From positions 6,324,001 to 6,388,000 of the forward strand of contig OX387606.1 in NCBI GenBank assembly GCA_947568835.1: DNA of 64,000 nt, given 5' to 3'. The stretch is from Protonemura montana (lineage: Eukaryota > Arthropoda > Insecta > Plecoptera > Nemouridae). The notes below the pieces were generated by a model. That model was not told the origin of the DNA and ran no database searches. It saw only the letters and a list, made by a program, of their open reading frames with translations. Of the stretch, positions 32,733 to 46,999 are shown piece after piece (position 1 is the stretch's first letter; every line of letters starts with the position of its first letter). The translations under genes and the position numbers were made by a program.

Positions 32733-33098
32733 CCATTGAATTTATAGGTGGAGTCAGAGGGCCAGCGTTAGTATGTTTCTGCTTAGCAAACGAGCCGGCA
32801 ACACACGGTAACGGTAGGCGCCACTCGATAACGCTTGCGGCATTCTTTGTAACCTCTACAATGAAGTAATAACGATTTAAAATATCGGTACATGTATATC
32901 AATCGTTGAAGTTATAAATGACAAATATTAATAGAGCGTAAAAAAGTCTCTAACGCGAGTAATCTGCGAGAGATATTTATCGAATTGAAATGGACGGTGA
33001 CTCCATCTAGTAGAATACTCAATATTTTGTCTTTAAAGTGGTCATTTGGTTGTCATTTATCCCAAAGTTAGCTTCGAATTAGCGTTGTGGTAGTACCC
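32733..33098 (+). repeat. Unrecognised family X, copy 1
   Basis: About 370 bases shared with 33957-34324 (inverted) and 59539-59888. Shared blocks include AGTCAGAGGG, GAGGGCCAGCGTTA, CAAACGAGCCGG, ATATCAATCGTTG, GCGAGTAATCTG and GTGGTAGTAC. There are no clear terminal repeats and no open frame. Confidence 0.7.
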
Positions 33099-33956
33099 TT
33101 ATACTGATTTGCTTTAGTAAAAATGAGTATTTTTGGGTTTTTTTTTCGTACAATCACATTTGTGATTGCGACAAAGGTATTTGTCATAATAGCGACAGCG
33201 AGCATTGCAACGTCGAAAAACTGGAAGAGGTTTAACATAGCGAGATCGTTTACACATAAAAATATCTTTACAGACACTGTATATTTGATTATAATTCTAA
33301 ATAAAAAATGAAATCCGTCCTTTTTCTCTAGCAAGAGTATCTAATCCTGGGAGTAATATGAAATCAACAATAAATTCTGGACTGGAATTGACGCTTGCGC
33401 GACACTGATGCCGGCCTCATACCTATTTCATGGACCAGATCTGGCAAATAAGACGTAAACCGAACACTAATATAACACGCTCAAAAAACTGTTTGGAAAA
33501 AAAAACACTCACACACCCTCAAGAAAGTGCCACCACGAACGTGTAGATATACACCAAACATATCACCACAAACGCACCGCGAAATAAAAATGCCATCATA
33601 AAAATTGCAGAAGCCAATTTGAAAATTGTTTCTCGCTATAGTCTTGTAGGCTTGGTTTAGCTTGGTTCTGGAACGTCATTCCAGAGCTCTGCGCGTCACC
33701 CAAGGGACTAGCAAAGAGCACGGGATGGAGCCAAGGTGCAACCCTTCGAAATCGCAACCTTCCAAGACATAGTCCTGTTTAACTATTTAACGTAACAATC
33801 TCTACGTGTCATTTAACGTGTTCTGAACCACGAGTAGGTATGTTATGTGAAACCATGTAACTGGTGTGCAGTCTCAAATTCAAGTGATTCATATACCTTT
33901 TGAGAATTCGAGCTCAAAAATGTCTTAGCTTGCCTGTTTAGCGGAATTTAAAGCGG

Positions 33957-34324
33957 GCCACCAGCGCTAATGTAGAACTGTCTTTGCTACAATATGAACA
34001 CTTTACCAACAAAAATGGAGGATTATACTTGGTGGAGTCACCGTCGCTTCTATTGATAGGAAATTTATTTTGTTATTTCTCGCAGATCACTCGCATTTGA
34101 GACTGGTTTACGCTCAATTAATCTTTATTAAAGCAAACTACAACGATTGATATTCATGTATAGATATTTTGAGTCTTAATTCTTCAATTGTAGAGGTGTG
34201 TTATAAAGGACGACCCCAAGCGCCATCGGGTATCATCTGTCGTTACCACGTGTTACTGGCTCGTTTGCTCAGCATACAGCTTAACATTAACGCTGGCTCT
34301 CTCAAAATACAAATAAACCCAATG
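33957..34324 (-). repeat. Unrecognised family X, copy 2 (inverted)
   Basis: Reads on the minus strand with AGCAAACGAGCC, AACACGTGGTAACG, ATATCAATCGTTG, GAGCGTAAACCAGTCTC and GGTGACTCCACC in the same order as copies 1 and 4. It faces copy 1 across about 0.86 kb. Confidence 0.7.
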
Positions 34325-34619
34325 TCTGAAGAGAGCGGACCTATCCTTTAACAAGGATAGGTACGGATTTTCTTTTCTTTCAACAAATTATTTTTCACAT
34401 TTTGTCTGACATTACGATATCAAGACAAACTTAATTGATGTATCACATTAGATTCATACCCCGCACAAAAGTAATCTTCCGTCATATTTATTTTATATTT
34501 CGAAGGCGGCACAGTGTCACAAACAGATCTGACGACACTTTGTCAAAGTGGGTGCGAAATTTGATTACCGGCCGCTTCAGCATCGGCAGCGCTAGCGCAG
34601 GGGTGGCTGCTAAGGGGAT

Positions 34620-34630
34620 GGGGGGGGGGG
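34620..34630. repeat. G11 homopolymer
   Basis: Uninterrupted run of 11 G. Confidence 0.9.
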
Positions 34631-35329
34631 CGGTTCAGATCACATGGCTTATCCGCGTGTCATTTGTCAAGTTTCACAGTTAAGCAACGTTTTATAACAA
34701 GATCACTTTGCGTTGCCGGAGGGGGTGGGGGCCGAGGGATGTTTTAAAGTGGTGAAGGAAGTTACGCGGGGTGTGAGAGGGGGAGAGATGAATTCTTTTT
34801 TCAAACTTTGTTAAAGAGAATAATTGAGACGTGAAATACTTGAGAGTGGAGGAAGAATATAGTAGCTGCTGCAGTGAAGAATGGTTCGTAGGGGTGGAAA
34901 TCGCAAGCGTATTTGTGCGCACCTACCTAATGTAAATAAATTCGATTTACTTAATTCTTATCTTTTTCCTAACAGGTTTTTTGATATGACAGGAAAGGGT
35001 AGTCCAGTGATGCAGACAGATCATGTTTTTTGGAAAGAAAGAAGGACATTTTGGGAGTATTTATTCTTGGGCGGCTCAGCCATGATTTGACTACGATGGT
35101 CGGTATCATGTCATTGAATTTCAAGGTGTAGTGAGAGATCGGCGAAAAATAAACGAAATTAAATTGCTTATGTTGGGTTTTACCAAAATGTTCAACTATA
35201 AGTTGGACCTATAACTCACAAAAACATCTGAATATCACTGCATGTGATTGGTAGTCACCATGGCAATAGTATCTACTAACATTTCAACAAGGAGGTGAGA
35301 TTTAGGTAAAATCGAACCTTAACAATCAA

Positions 35330-35432
35330 ACGACGGTGTCTCCACCTAGTTGCATCTTCAATTTTTGTCGGTAAAGTAGTCATTTGGTGACAATTTCCGC
35401 GAAAACAGTTTGACATTAGTGCTGTGGTAGAA
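35330..35432 (+). repeat. Unrecognised family X, copy 3 (3' part only)
   Basis: Shares CGACGGTGTCTCCACC, TTGTCGGTAAAGTAGTCATT and ACATTAGTGCTGTGGTAG with the last third of the other copies. Confidence 0.55.
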
Positions 35433-38400
35433 CGATTGTAAACGAAAGAGCGGTTCCTGGAGAACTGCTGCATGTAGTACATGGAATAGTTTATATGTCG
35501 ACGCGTCAAAGCAAACATAAAGTTTCCTAACAATATTATGAATATGAAATGTAATTTATACAGCAGACTTAATCCTCACGTCACGGCGTAGGCTCGGTGT
35601 TCATTTTCAAAAAGTTTCCCCGTTTTGGAGACATAAAAAAGTATGCGTCTCGAGTTGTTGCTACAGCACGCTAGCTAGCTTCAATTAGAATGCTAGAGTA
35701 TCGTGTTATGCTTATTGTTATCATTGTTTCTTTGTTTCTCGTCTCTTGTTTTATATCTGGCATCCCATTCTCCATAAACCAGCGCCGAGTCGACTTGCAA
35801 CGGGGTAGGAGTGCTCGCCGTACGAAGCGCTAGTGTACTTAGTTAAAAACTTAATGGGGCGGAACAGTTTTTCGCGAGTGCTCCGGCGTGCTCTCCGCTG
35901 TTGAAAGAGTTAAGCGAGTTAATTTGAACGAATAAGACGGGTTACAATTATTGTTGACCTAAGGGAGCATTAAAACTGTAACCATTTTACATGGCAAAGG
36001 GAGGGGTGAAGTGCTTGCTGCATAATTTACGGCGACTTGCAGTAGGAAAAGACAAGAAAGACATGGACGTGCGGCTTAATTGAAACGTATTGCATGTTTC
36101 TTGTAGAATGCATACACAACGAATGTCGCAGAATAAGAAAAAAACGGGGAACATTTGTGTTACCATATAGTTTCAAAATAAACCCACTGCCGTGCATGCT
36201 ATGACTTTTCCAAAATGACCATCTATCGTTTTGCTGAATGAAAATGTTCTCGAGAAATTTATTTCTTGTTTCTTGTTGGCTGTTTATGCAAGAAATATAG
36301 ATTTCGGCTCGGGTCCGATTGATGCCAGTCGCAGCTCGGTAAATGAGTCAACAATAATTTGTTAGTGTTCCTAAAATTCGATTGTCGTTTTGCTGTGTTG
36401 ATAACAGCAAACCACCCTCTGTGCGTGAGGATTTAACACGTCATGACTTGCGCTAAAAATATCAATTAAATCTCGATTTTTGCGCGTAAAAGCATTTGGA
36501 ATCGGAGCGTGAAATCGGATGTGCCACCACCCGACAACCGCTCGGCTTCGACGTCGGCGTCGGCGTCGGACGCAAGGCGATTGTTGCTTGCGTCATACGC
36601 GAGTGACAAATGATACCGCCTTCCATACCAACACTTCCTGTCATTTCGCAGACGAGAGTTTTGATTGGATCGCAACTGCACGAGACGACCAAAGAAACGA
36701 GTCATCAATCATGATCGAATTCACTTTCCTCTTGCTGCACGATTCACCACACTCTATGTGCCGAGGCCGTAATATTTGCCCATAAGTTGTTTCATTACGT
36801 TCGACGATACTTAATCGAAATCACAATTTATAAACAATGCGTTTTTCATATTTGGTGCTTTGGCACGATTTTATCAAAATAGCAAACTTCTAGTTTAGGC
36901 GAGGAAAAACGGATACATTTAAAAAATGTTACACGTGTTGGACAACAAGCTGAAATGTTCAGGATATGTTCAGGACATCTTTGAGCATCTGCCCTTAAAA
37001 GTTTCCTGAAATTTTCTCGTCGGAAGTTAGTCAAAAAAATTATCAAAATCAATAGTTGCTAAAAACCAAAATAAAACGTTTCAGATGATAGCGTCACCGT
37101 TTTTTAGCATAGAATTTAAAAAAAGGTGTCAAATAATGTGTCTTAGCTAGATATACACAAACATAATGTCAAAAGACATTTTTGAACAATGAGTTTACAT
37201 GCAGCGACATTAAAATACAACAAACAACTGATTTACTTACTTTTTCTGTGTGCAGTATTGAAGAAGTATATTGGTGAAGTGTTAGAGGCCACCATATTTG
37301 GGTGCAAAGCAGCGATAGTTGGCACTTACACAATGGCGTCCCTGCTTTTTTAGTTTCGATCACAAATCGCTAGCGTAGTTTGCCCAGCCACCGAAACGGG
37401 CAATCTAATTTTCCATCGTTATGCAAAATTCCTAGACTGCCTGAAAAGAAAACTACTTTGATTTTGTGAGGAACAAACACAAATGAAAGCCAACATTTTC
37501 GGGGAAAGTGCTTGAGCACGGAAAGGGAACGGTCCCAAAACGCTGCTAACATTAAAATCTAGTGGACATCTAGTTTGACATACTTTACACTTGTCTTGGA
37601 TCGAAAGATGCAATGATGAATGATTTGGAAGGGATTGCGCGTAAACTTTGTCTATCAAATCCGATCCTCTATCAAAGTTCGTTTTGATCCGGTGCTGTAA
37701 AAGAAAATGTGACAGTTCCGTGAAGGGCTGACGCTTGGTGTGTCATTAATCTTTGTCCATGTAGATTTATTTGCCACAGCAATTATTTGACTATTACTGG
37801 TCAAGAAAGAAATAATGATTGTGTGTCGTTAATGGAGGTATGAAAGATTTTTTTTGTTGTATTATTTAAACGCTGTTAAAATCATTTTTCAAGATTGAAG
37901 GGATTTTCAGTTTGATTCTAAAGGTAACGTAAAAACTACCCTGGCAAGGTACTTCAATATACTGGATGTAAATTAGTTTCTCAGGAAACACAAGTATCAA
38001 CCTATGAGCATACATATTGATTAGGTAACCAAATCACAACATAGAAATACAAATATGTAATTCCATAGCTTATCATTCATTCAATGACAAAATACGACTC
38101 CTTTGTAATTTGATTTTGTAACATTGGTTCACAAAAAAATTGCAATATTTGGTAGTCGGTTGGAATTTTTGGATTTATCAGATTTCCAACTTTGTAGAGC
38201 GCAGTATAAGAGCTTCGGTTACTAATTGAGCCCATACCTGTGGGGACAATTCTGCGTTCCAAGCACACCAATTGTCACACCTAGTGTTTGCAAATTCATC
38301 ACATGGAATGTTCCATCATTTTGAGCCACAGCCTTCAACCCCATAATGTTTACCGTGTAAGTTCTAACAATGCGTATCTGGAATACATTTTCAAGACTAT

Positions 38401-38759
38401 TTTGAAGCTTTCCTGTTACGTTCAATTGGAAGGAATTCAAAAGCTGTTTACGCATGTAGTTGTCGGTACTCAATCACTACTATAAAATTATTTTTCAATT
38501 AGGATACTCTTTAATTGTGTGTTGTATTTTAAAGTGCAATCTCTTTGAAATCCTCGTGTGGCCTGAAATCCTCGTCAGAACATGGGATTCTGAATTATAT
38601 TGCATTTTTAAATGGTTTTAAATAGTTCGTAAAATCTCCATACAAACCCCAAAACACACCATAAAGAACGCCAAGAGGTTCGGTCTCAGACGTAAACACG
38701 TGGACCGATTAAAACCTATATCTACCCAATAGTGAACCCAAAAATAATAATCTAATGCA
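35433..38759. other. Gene-free stretch
   Basis: No coding domain recognised. A CpG-rich patch (36520-36580) has GTCGGCGTCGGCGTCGG-type triplets. Confidence 0.5.
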
Positions 38760-39035
38760 TCATATCACTTCGCAATGCCCGCTACGGCTAGACACCCCTC
38801 GGGGGGTATCGGTGACCGGCGACACGAGGCCCCGTGTCGGCGGACACAAAGGGGTTGGGGCGCGCGATCGGCTCGTGCTGACCACCCCACCCCCTCCCTT
38901 TGTCTCACGGGACCCCCAAAGGGTGACAAGACTCCAACGCGGACCCCCTAGAGGCATGTCTTCGCCGTAGCTACGACCGATACCGTCGTCAGGATGGCCA
39001 GGATGGTCAGGACTATAGCTGGGACTGTTACTCAT
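38760..39035 (-). other. GC-rich minus-strand open frame, possible first exon
   Basis: A 91-codon frame starting MSNSPSYSPDHPGHPDDG, GC-rich against AT-rich flanks. TATAAATA lies about 30 bases 5' of the ATG, which is too close for a normal 5' UTR. I recognise no domain and no strong donor. The codons could be part of a proline/serine-rich regulatory protein, but chance in a CpG patch is as likely. Confidence 0.2.
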
Positions 39036-40858
39036 CTCTTCGAACGGGACTGGATATTATTTATAAGAATGGTTTTTAACTTTTTAGGAGAGCATAAAAG
39101 TAATTTTCTGGCACGATGGGGGGCGGTTTAAGGGTTGTTATTCGTCTGTAGAGTGGTTGAAATATGAATAAGACACTCGAGGATTGATTGCATTTCAGGG
39201 TTAATTTGGACAATGTCCCCTGTGTTTTTTTAACCATTTAAAAATCCTATTCTTTTGTCGTTATTTAATTTTATCTTCATGTTCTATTGCTTCATAGCCA
39301 TACAAAAAAGAACTGTATTTTAAAATTAAAAAATAAACATGATGAGTCTTTTTGTACAAATGATCTCACATTAATTTGAGCAAAAGACTGTGTGATTGTT
39401 CTTAACCGCTATTATAACACCGAACGTTTAATTATTCTGTATTTGCTTGAAGAATTTCTGTTCCAAGAAGTACCGCGGCCATTAATTAAAATATCGTTTT
39501 AAATGTCGACGAATGTGATTGATGACACATACGGTGATTGAAGACGCCGAACACTAATGTGAACTTATTCCTGGCAAATTTCTACCTACGTTTTCAAACC
39601 TCAGCGAGGCGCAGAAATACTTATTCCACTTGGCACAGTAATATTCAGTGGTATTTGCGGGTTTTTTTTTTATCACCGGAGTGGTATAGGTATGTAGGTA
39701 CCTGATTTTTTCACGACGAATTCTTCCGGCGCAGAATTCACGTATGAATTATGCGAATCTGGTCAAGTTTTGGTTCCGCACTGCACAAACGGCTACGCTT
39801 TACACAGGATTTGTGGTTTAGTTGTTCTGGAGTTTTCTTGATAGCACCTACAACTTGCAGTGTTACGGGGAAAGCCCGGATGCCACGAGTTTTATCCCTC
39901 ACCTGGAACGCGAATAGATGGTTTACGGATTAGTATGGCTGATAATATTTCATGAAGATTTTTAATTTAGGCTATTTCTTTGCCTATTACGTTCGTATAC
40001 CTACCGGGTATTAGGAACCAACCTAATTACGTGTTCGTTCTATGCTAGTTTGCTTTTGATCGCAGAAGGCGAGGCGAGGAAGGAACTCCCTGGTTTGCGA
40101 GTCGAGATTGAAATCGGACAGGATTTTAATATCAGATTCTGAATAACAGGATGCTGAATTTACATCAAATTAACTATTTTTGGTAAAAATTTTGCATTGA
40201 AAAATGAAAAAAATGAGACGTAATAAGCCGTCGTCCACATACTGCTAGACAATTGTAGTGTTTAGAAATGAATTTAGAGGTCGCTCAAGTCCTAACGTCA
40301 TTTAGATGGAAACAATGTTTAAAAAATGGAGTCTAAATTGCTGACAAAAATGTTACTTTCCATTAGCGCATAACTCTTATAGAATGTAGTTTTTTTCACA
40401 GTCAAGTATTTGCATTTAACACCAAAATATTCATTCATATATTCCTGTCTACGAAACCTATGGGATTTGATTGTAATTGTAAAACATGACATGGTGACAT
40501 TTGGGTAGTAAAATTTATAAAACAAAGTTCCGGAAAAAAGGAGAGCAATATCTCCGCTTGTGGATTCTACAACTGCATTCACGACTTGCTCTGAGAGAAG
40601 AGCAGACACACTTACGAGACCCACATTGATCCATTCGACTCAACTATCCTATTCCAGAGTGATCCATGTTCAAGTTTTGGGTCATGGTATCGACGTTGAC
40701 TTCAAGAAAGCTGGACGTGTACTCTTCAGCTTTCAGGCAACCACATATACGAGCAAGTCGGCCGCGCCGCTACAGATGAGGTCAAAGTTCAATCTATCAA
40801 TCCAACTTAGAAACATAGCAAGGAAGAAATTAAGGACGTGTGGGGCTAGGGGTCGGTC

Positions 40859-40869
40859 GGGGGGGGGGG
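40859..40869. repeat. G11 homopolymer
   Basis: Uninterrupted run of 11 G. Confidence 0.9.
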
Positions 40870-41625
40870 ATGGGGTGTTTGGCCGGAAAAGAAAGGACCA
40901 AGGGAATTGAGTCTGGAAGGCTCTCTACAGCAGACCAACCCCTAGGCCCGGCCACCTTTGCTCCATGGCCCCAATCCCGGAGTGACTTATCAAGACGTCA
41001 GAGATGATACCTAAAAGATTCATAATACAATCCAGAAACTCTGTGTCTATCACTAGGCTCGAATCACACCCGAACTTATATGCACTGACGTTTCAAGAAG
41101 AGCTTATTTTCGATTAACTGTCATCAATAACTAATAGTTGGAAACCAATTTCACGTTTTGGGACCGAATTCGATCAGTGATCGGTTCTTATGGTGGAAAT
41201 AGCGCACAGGTAGTATCATGGCGTAAGATTTACTGGCTCCAAGATCAACGCAAACATCCTGACCTGGTAAATCATATATCAGTATAAGAATCACTTAGCC
41301 GGGAAATGAATTAGTGTGATTAACCTCGAAATGGAAAGTCAACTTAATCAATTGCACCGTTTTAGCAACCCTAATTAGTAAGATTTTGACGTGTCTTACG
41401 GCTGTTTTAGTGGAATGAGTAGTGGCTAGAGCGTGATTGATTATTATTGTATTGTGTAATCCTTGTTAGCTTTTATTGTGTATTAATAAATTGCTGGGAA
41501 GAGACAAAAGCTCACAAAGAGTCCAGACGCCCTGGAACATTTGAGTGAAGTTCTAGTCTGGAAGAAATGTGCGATGTAATGGGCATAGACAACGGGGGTT
41601 TAGCAGGAGGTTGGGCGTTTGGAGA

Positions 41626-41643
41626 GGGGGGGGGGGGGGGGGG
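41626..41643. repeat. G18 homopolymer
   Basis: Uninterrupted run of 18 G. Confidence 0.95.
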
Positions 41644-44600
41644 TGAGATATCAATATAATAATATGGAGCTGGGTTTTAATTGGATAGCCGAGTCTCGCT
41701 CCCAGCGCTGTGATGTTGGAGTTTATTAGCGATTGAAGAAACTTCCCGGAAAATTACTAGCAAGGAAAAAAACGAGGCTTATGATACGAGAAAACTGCTG
41801 CGCGCATTGCCCTTATTGTATTAAATCCTCGTGAAAACTCTCCAAGGAACTAAAACTGCTTCCGGCTAAATTAAAATCTTCTTATCTTTTGAATTTCTTT
41901 AAAAAAGAAACACACACCAGATGTAATTTAAGAGTGGAATTAAACAGCTCTCCCAGTTTTGTATATTCGGAATTTTCCAGACGCGCTATGAAGGTTGCAA
42001 ATTGATCTTCGAGTTAGTTGGGGTGGTGAGGGGGGTGGGGGGGATTAGGCTTGATTTGACGTCGTTCACGAAGTAATTTCTCACATCCTATCCAGCTTGT
42101 CACCTGGGAATTCCTCTGCAATTATCCGGCGCATCTTGATTGATAAAATCAGCTATAGCAAATAAATTAATGTAGCAATTTTCACTTTCCACTTTTCCCT
42201 ACAGCAGAGTTTCTTATAGCGCCTTTTTTGCCCATGAAGGAAATAATGAAATTTTTACCAATCCTCGTCGTGAAATATAAAGAATATAAACGGAACGGGG
42301 GAAAATCGAACTAATTTCGTAAGTTTGAGACAGGATTCGTGGCTGTATCGCCTTCGCTGGAGCGTGGCTTGGGTTAGCTGATATCGGCTGCATGAAACTA
42401 CCCGTGACAACCATAAATCTGGATGCGTTCCACTTCCATTAGATGAAAATAATCTGCCTTCTCTGGATGCTGCTTGCCACTCACAGGATCAATCTTCTGC
42501 TTAAGCATTACATCTTTGTCACTTATGCGCAGAGAATCCGAGCTGTATCAGCCGGCAAATGTAATTAAAAACAAACAGATGGGATACAAAAGGTAAAAAG
42601 TAAGCCCAGTGATTGCTTTGCCTGATGCTTTAAATCTGTATGCTTGAATTAATCACCAAGAACGACTAAAAGAAAATACAGCATCACGGATTGAACCAAT
42701 TGAACCATCAATCAATTCAATTATGAACCTATTATAGACGCAATCGAACTTACGGCTATGTTCATATGTACACTGCATTTTAAGAATTCAATCGCATGAC
42801 AAAATTGCTTAAATTACCGAATCGCAATGACGTGCTCGAGACTTCACATAAGGAGTCGATAATTTGCTTTTGATCATGAATACAGGCAAAACCGAGGATG
42901 ATTATTTATTTATAAACGCACTTTTAACTCAACCCTTCCACACCTGGCCAATTACGAACGAGGCGATGCTTAAAACTATTTCGCCCCGAGCGTGGACAAA
43001 ATTCGTTCTTCACAGTGATCATTTTTATCGTCCTATCAATTATACGTTTGACCGAAAAGTTACCTTACGCATCAGATGCCAATTTGACATTCGGCTCTCC
43101 CAACCGAATTTGCCCTAATAACTGTAATCCGTGGATCGTATAGCTTAGCAACAATTTAAGTACAAGAGTTAGATATCTTATAGCTATTACGCACTTTCAT
43201 AGTTTCAGCCGTAGTTTAGTTATGTGTGCCCAAAGGGGATGACAAATTCTTTATCCGCCTTTCATTTTAAAATTTAAAATGATAATACGCAATCAGAAGA
43301 CCATTTCAATGTGTTTCTAGAAAATTCCTGGCAATATAAAATGGTCATGCAATTAAATAATCCGTTGCTTTTGCACAGATGTCCTCCCATTCGAAACACG
43401 CGCAGCACGATTTCAGAGACATGATTGGGGGCACCCGAACTTGCACCCCGTTTTTTATGAAATCCACCTTTTTGGAAGAAATTTTCAATTAACTCCTGGT
43501 CGTATATACCAACTGTTTTATCAGTTACCATGCACAAGTTGAAGTCATGAATGACGGCCACCCCTCCACTTACAGGTCAGACAGGCAATAACAAGACGTC
43601 TTTGATAAGGGTGACATGCTGAGGAGGTGCGTGAAGTTTGATAGCAACCAAAACATGTGTAGATCTTTCGGCCGATCGAAACGTTTCCGCCGGATATGAT
43701 AGTTTCTTCGATAACCCTAAAGCACTATCAACGTTTAGAATCGTGCAATACATATCCCAGGTGAAACTAGATAAGCGTTTTGTACATGCCACAAAGCTGA
43801 CTGGCAAGTTATTTACCTCTGTGAGTGGAGTGATTGATTTGACTTTAGTAGTCCAGGTGAGATGTGTGCTAGAGTAGGTACATATATGTGTGCATGCGTG
43901 AGTCAGATTAATTGGCGAAATGTGTGAATAAACCACATCACTGATGGTCACTGCAAATTATGGACATCGCAGCAACGCTTGAAATGTGTAATATGTAAAA
44001 TATATGTCTGACGCATTTTTGGCGTAAAGGCTACAGACACCTTAAATTATAGATATTATCTCTGGTTTAATATTTGCTGGTTCGCGAAGTTGCGTCAATT
44101 CTTTGGGTTGGCTTGTGGATATAAACGGTCACCTCTGTGATGGACATTTTTATCAAATTATTTCCAAGCGTGCGAATTCAGAATGTATAATCAACATTAT
44201 GCTAGGCGATTAACATTATTTTCACATGTACTTTTTAATGACACATAATTTCAGTTTGACAACCAATACACGTACTGGGACATGCGCCACAATTAATAGA
44301 TGATTTTTTTCTAGCTTTAAAGAATTTCGAACACTTAATTACTAGCGGTGTGGTGTTGAGAATAGGTGGGTAGACGACATACGGTGCTTTTCCACCAACC
44401 GTTGGTGTGTTGGGGAGGGGAGGGAGGGTTAATTTAAATTTTTTTTTCGGATTTCGTTTGGATTTCAACTAATTTGATTGGCTGTACATTAACAGTAACT
44501 ACAGTAACAGTAACATTTAGTACAGTAACTGATATATTTTGGAAACCTTTAGAAACCTTTTGGAAACCATAATTGATTTCCATTGTCACGATTTTACCGC

Positions 44601-46906
44601 GATTGTTTTATGCATAGTCAGTTTACTGTAATCTTAGATAGATTTGACAAAATTTACTAGTGACATTATTACGATCATCAAGTCAAAATTCTGTGCAACA
44701 ATTACTTTACACCAAGGAGCCAAAACAATGAGAGTTAAGCCGCAAAATACTAGAAATTGAGGTTATTTTAAGAAAGCATAAGTTTGCGTATATCCACGTA
44801 TTTCTTTGACATAAAGCTGGGCATACATACACCGTACACCCGCATATACCCAGGTCTACACCACTGGTCATTACTTGAGCTTTCTTCAGGTATGCGTTAC
44901 CACTTTGATACTACCTGTACTAACTGGAGAATCCAGTTTTGCTGCAAAACTGTAATATGATAAAAAAAACTAATAATCTGCTTTATGATCGCGAATCGTG
45001 CGACCCTCCTGCGACCCTGCGTGTCGTGACGGTTTCTCCAGAGTTATCCCCGCGTTATCCCCGCGTCCCAGACCACGTTGCGTGCGTTCCCCCAAGACTG
45101 ATGGCTCGAACTCGGGACCCCCGCATTGGAACAAGCGCACCCTGCGCCGACCAGCTGATCTATGAACTGCCAGACAAGGGTTTACGGGTCAAACAATTTC
45201 AAAGGGACGCGTTACAGTTCTAACCTGAAATTCGTTATCATAAATCTTCAGAAACGGAAACAATCAGATGTACTACCAGTATCACGACTCTATTAACTAT
45301 TTTATCTGAAAATTTATTTCAATTTGTTATTTGGATAAGAACTGCACTGCTGCGTCGCTGAGTAACTCAATTCGTTGCCTGTTGTTAATCATCCGATTAC
45401 ATCTTTTAGAGCTGTAGAGTTAATCAATTCTTCTATGGCTTGATTAACCGTGATATATAGCTCAACCAAACAATATCGAAAACCGCATTTGCATGTGTAC
45501 ATACATTCTAATATTGATTTCTGCACGTGAACTGATAAAACATGTGATGACAAGTGATTATAGCCATCCTCTACTGTTCTTAAATTAATAATTATTCTCG
45601 ATATTCAATTAAATTATATTAAGGCCCATCTACAATTACTATGTACTTTTCAGTCCAACAAATATAAATAGCTATGTGATGTTTAATATATGGTGATATC
45701 TTGTTCCCTGGAAGTGTTGAAGTTCATGTAGAAAAAGGTGTGCACCTCTGTGTTCTATTCGAAAATCCGTGCTCGGATCGGAGGTGATATCATGTCCATT
45801 GTTTTAGATGTGTCCCAACCTTGTAGCGTGCCGCATGCGACTTGATAAAAGACGTGCCCTCTTCGTAATAAAATTCTGACTGCCTTATCTTGCACGGTCC
45901 CACACATCGCCGTCAAGAAAAACATCCTGACGCTTTCCCGTGAATCGATGCGTGCCGTCCTGAGACTAAATAGCATGGAATCAGGACTGCGTAAATAAAG
46001 CCGGATTCTCGGCCATATCGAACGGATAATTTAAAATTATAATCAACCAATTAAATATATTTTTTTATTGAATGAAATTAAACTGTGGGACAGTTAAGTC
46101 ACGATGTGAAGAATTTGCATATTTTTAAATCCAAAATCTTAGTCTTTTATAGCCCCTATACTTATTAGTTGTTGAATTATATGGCTCCTATATTTTGATG
46201 TGTATTGTGATACCTATATAATTCGTTTGGGAAATGAAAGGTGCAATTAGCTTTAATGGAAGCCATCTTAGAATAACACGGTTGGATCGAATGTATGATG
46301 GACTATAGTGTTTGATAGATGAATATACAACACATATGCCTACGACGGTATGAGTAAACGTGAGTGTTTTGGAAAGTTTCATGTGAAATTATACAATTGT
46401 CTTGTCCTGCGGGCTAGGTCGTTGTTTAAGACGACTTTATCTAATAACAGTGATCTGTCATTTTGAGTTTAGTTTCGATTTGTGTTTGCATCAACAGCGC
46501 GCGCCCTACCCGTGAAAAAAACAAACTAAAATAGCTGATACGTTTGTTGTTTCGGACGATGAATATCAGGGCAATTGACATTCCTGGTTTAATTTAGTTG
46601 CTTTCGAATTCCACAATATTTTGTGTGCAAGTATTCATTAGTCTAACGTTTTAAATTACCACCCATTTTTTTACCCCAAGTAACAATACCTACGGTCTAG
46701 CCGGTGAGAGAACATACTAGCCCAAGGACTGCATCTAGCAGTGCTACAAACTCATAAGTAAAATTTTAGTCATGATTTTAGTGGTGGGATTTCAAAATAC
46801 TTGGATCTGCAAAAAATCCAAGATTGTTATTGCTTGAAAAATTCTTATGATAGCTCGAAAAGCAAAAGATTTGGGCACGAAAAAGAAACTTTAGAGCAAC
46901 AGGAAA

Positions 46907-46999
46907 ATGGCCGGCATCAGCGGAGATTATTATGAATGTTTTAAAAATGATAGCTGGCCCAAATATCCCAAAACGACCGGTGGCGCCTCTGCCAGAAAA
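46907..46999 (+). other. Possible short coding exon
   Basis: ATG in context AAAATGG opens MAGISGDYYECFKNDSWPK and 12 more codons, then meets a donor-like AAAA|GTATGT. There is no recognised domain and no partner exon found. Confidence 0.15.

Larger units (their letters stand above)
39036..46906. other. Long gene-free stretch
   Basis: About 7.9 kb with no recognised gene. It has G runs at 40859-40869 and 41626-41643, a GGGTGGGG-rich spot at 42020-42044, a CpG-richer spot at 44990-45160, and AACAGT-type short repeats at about 44490-44530. Open frames here show no known domain. Confidence 0.5.
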
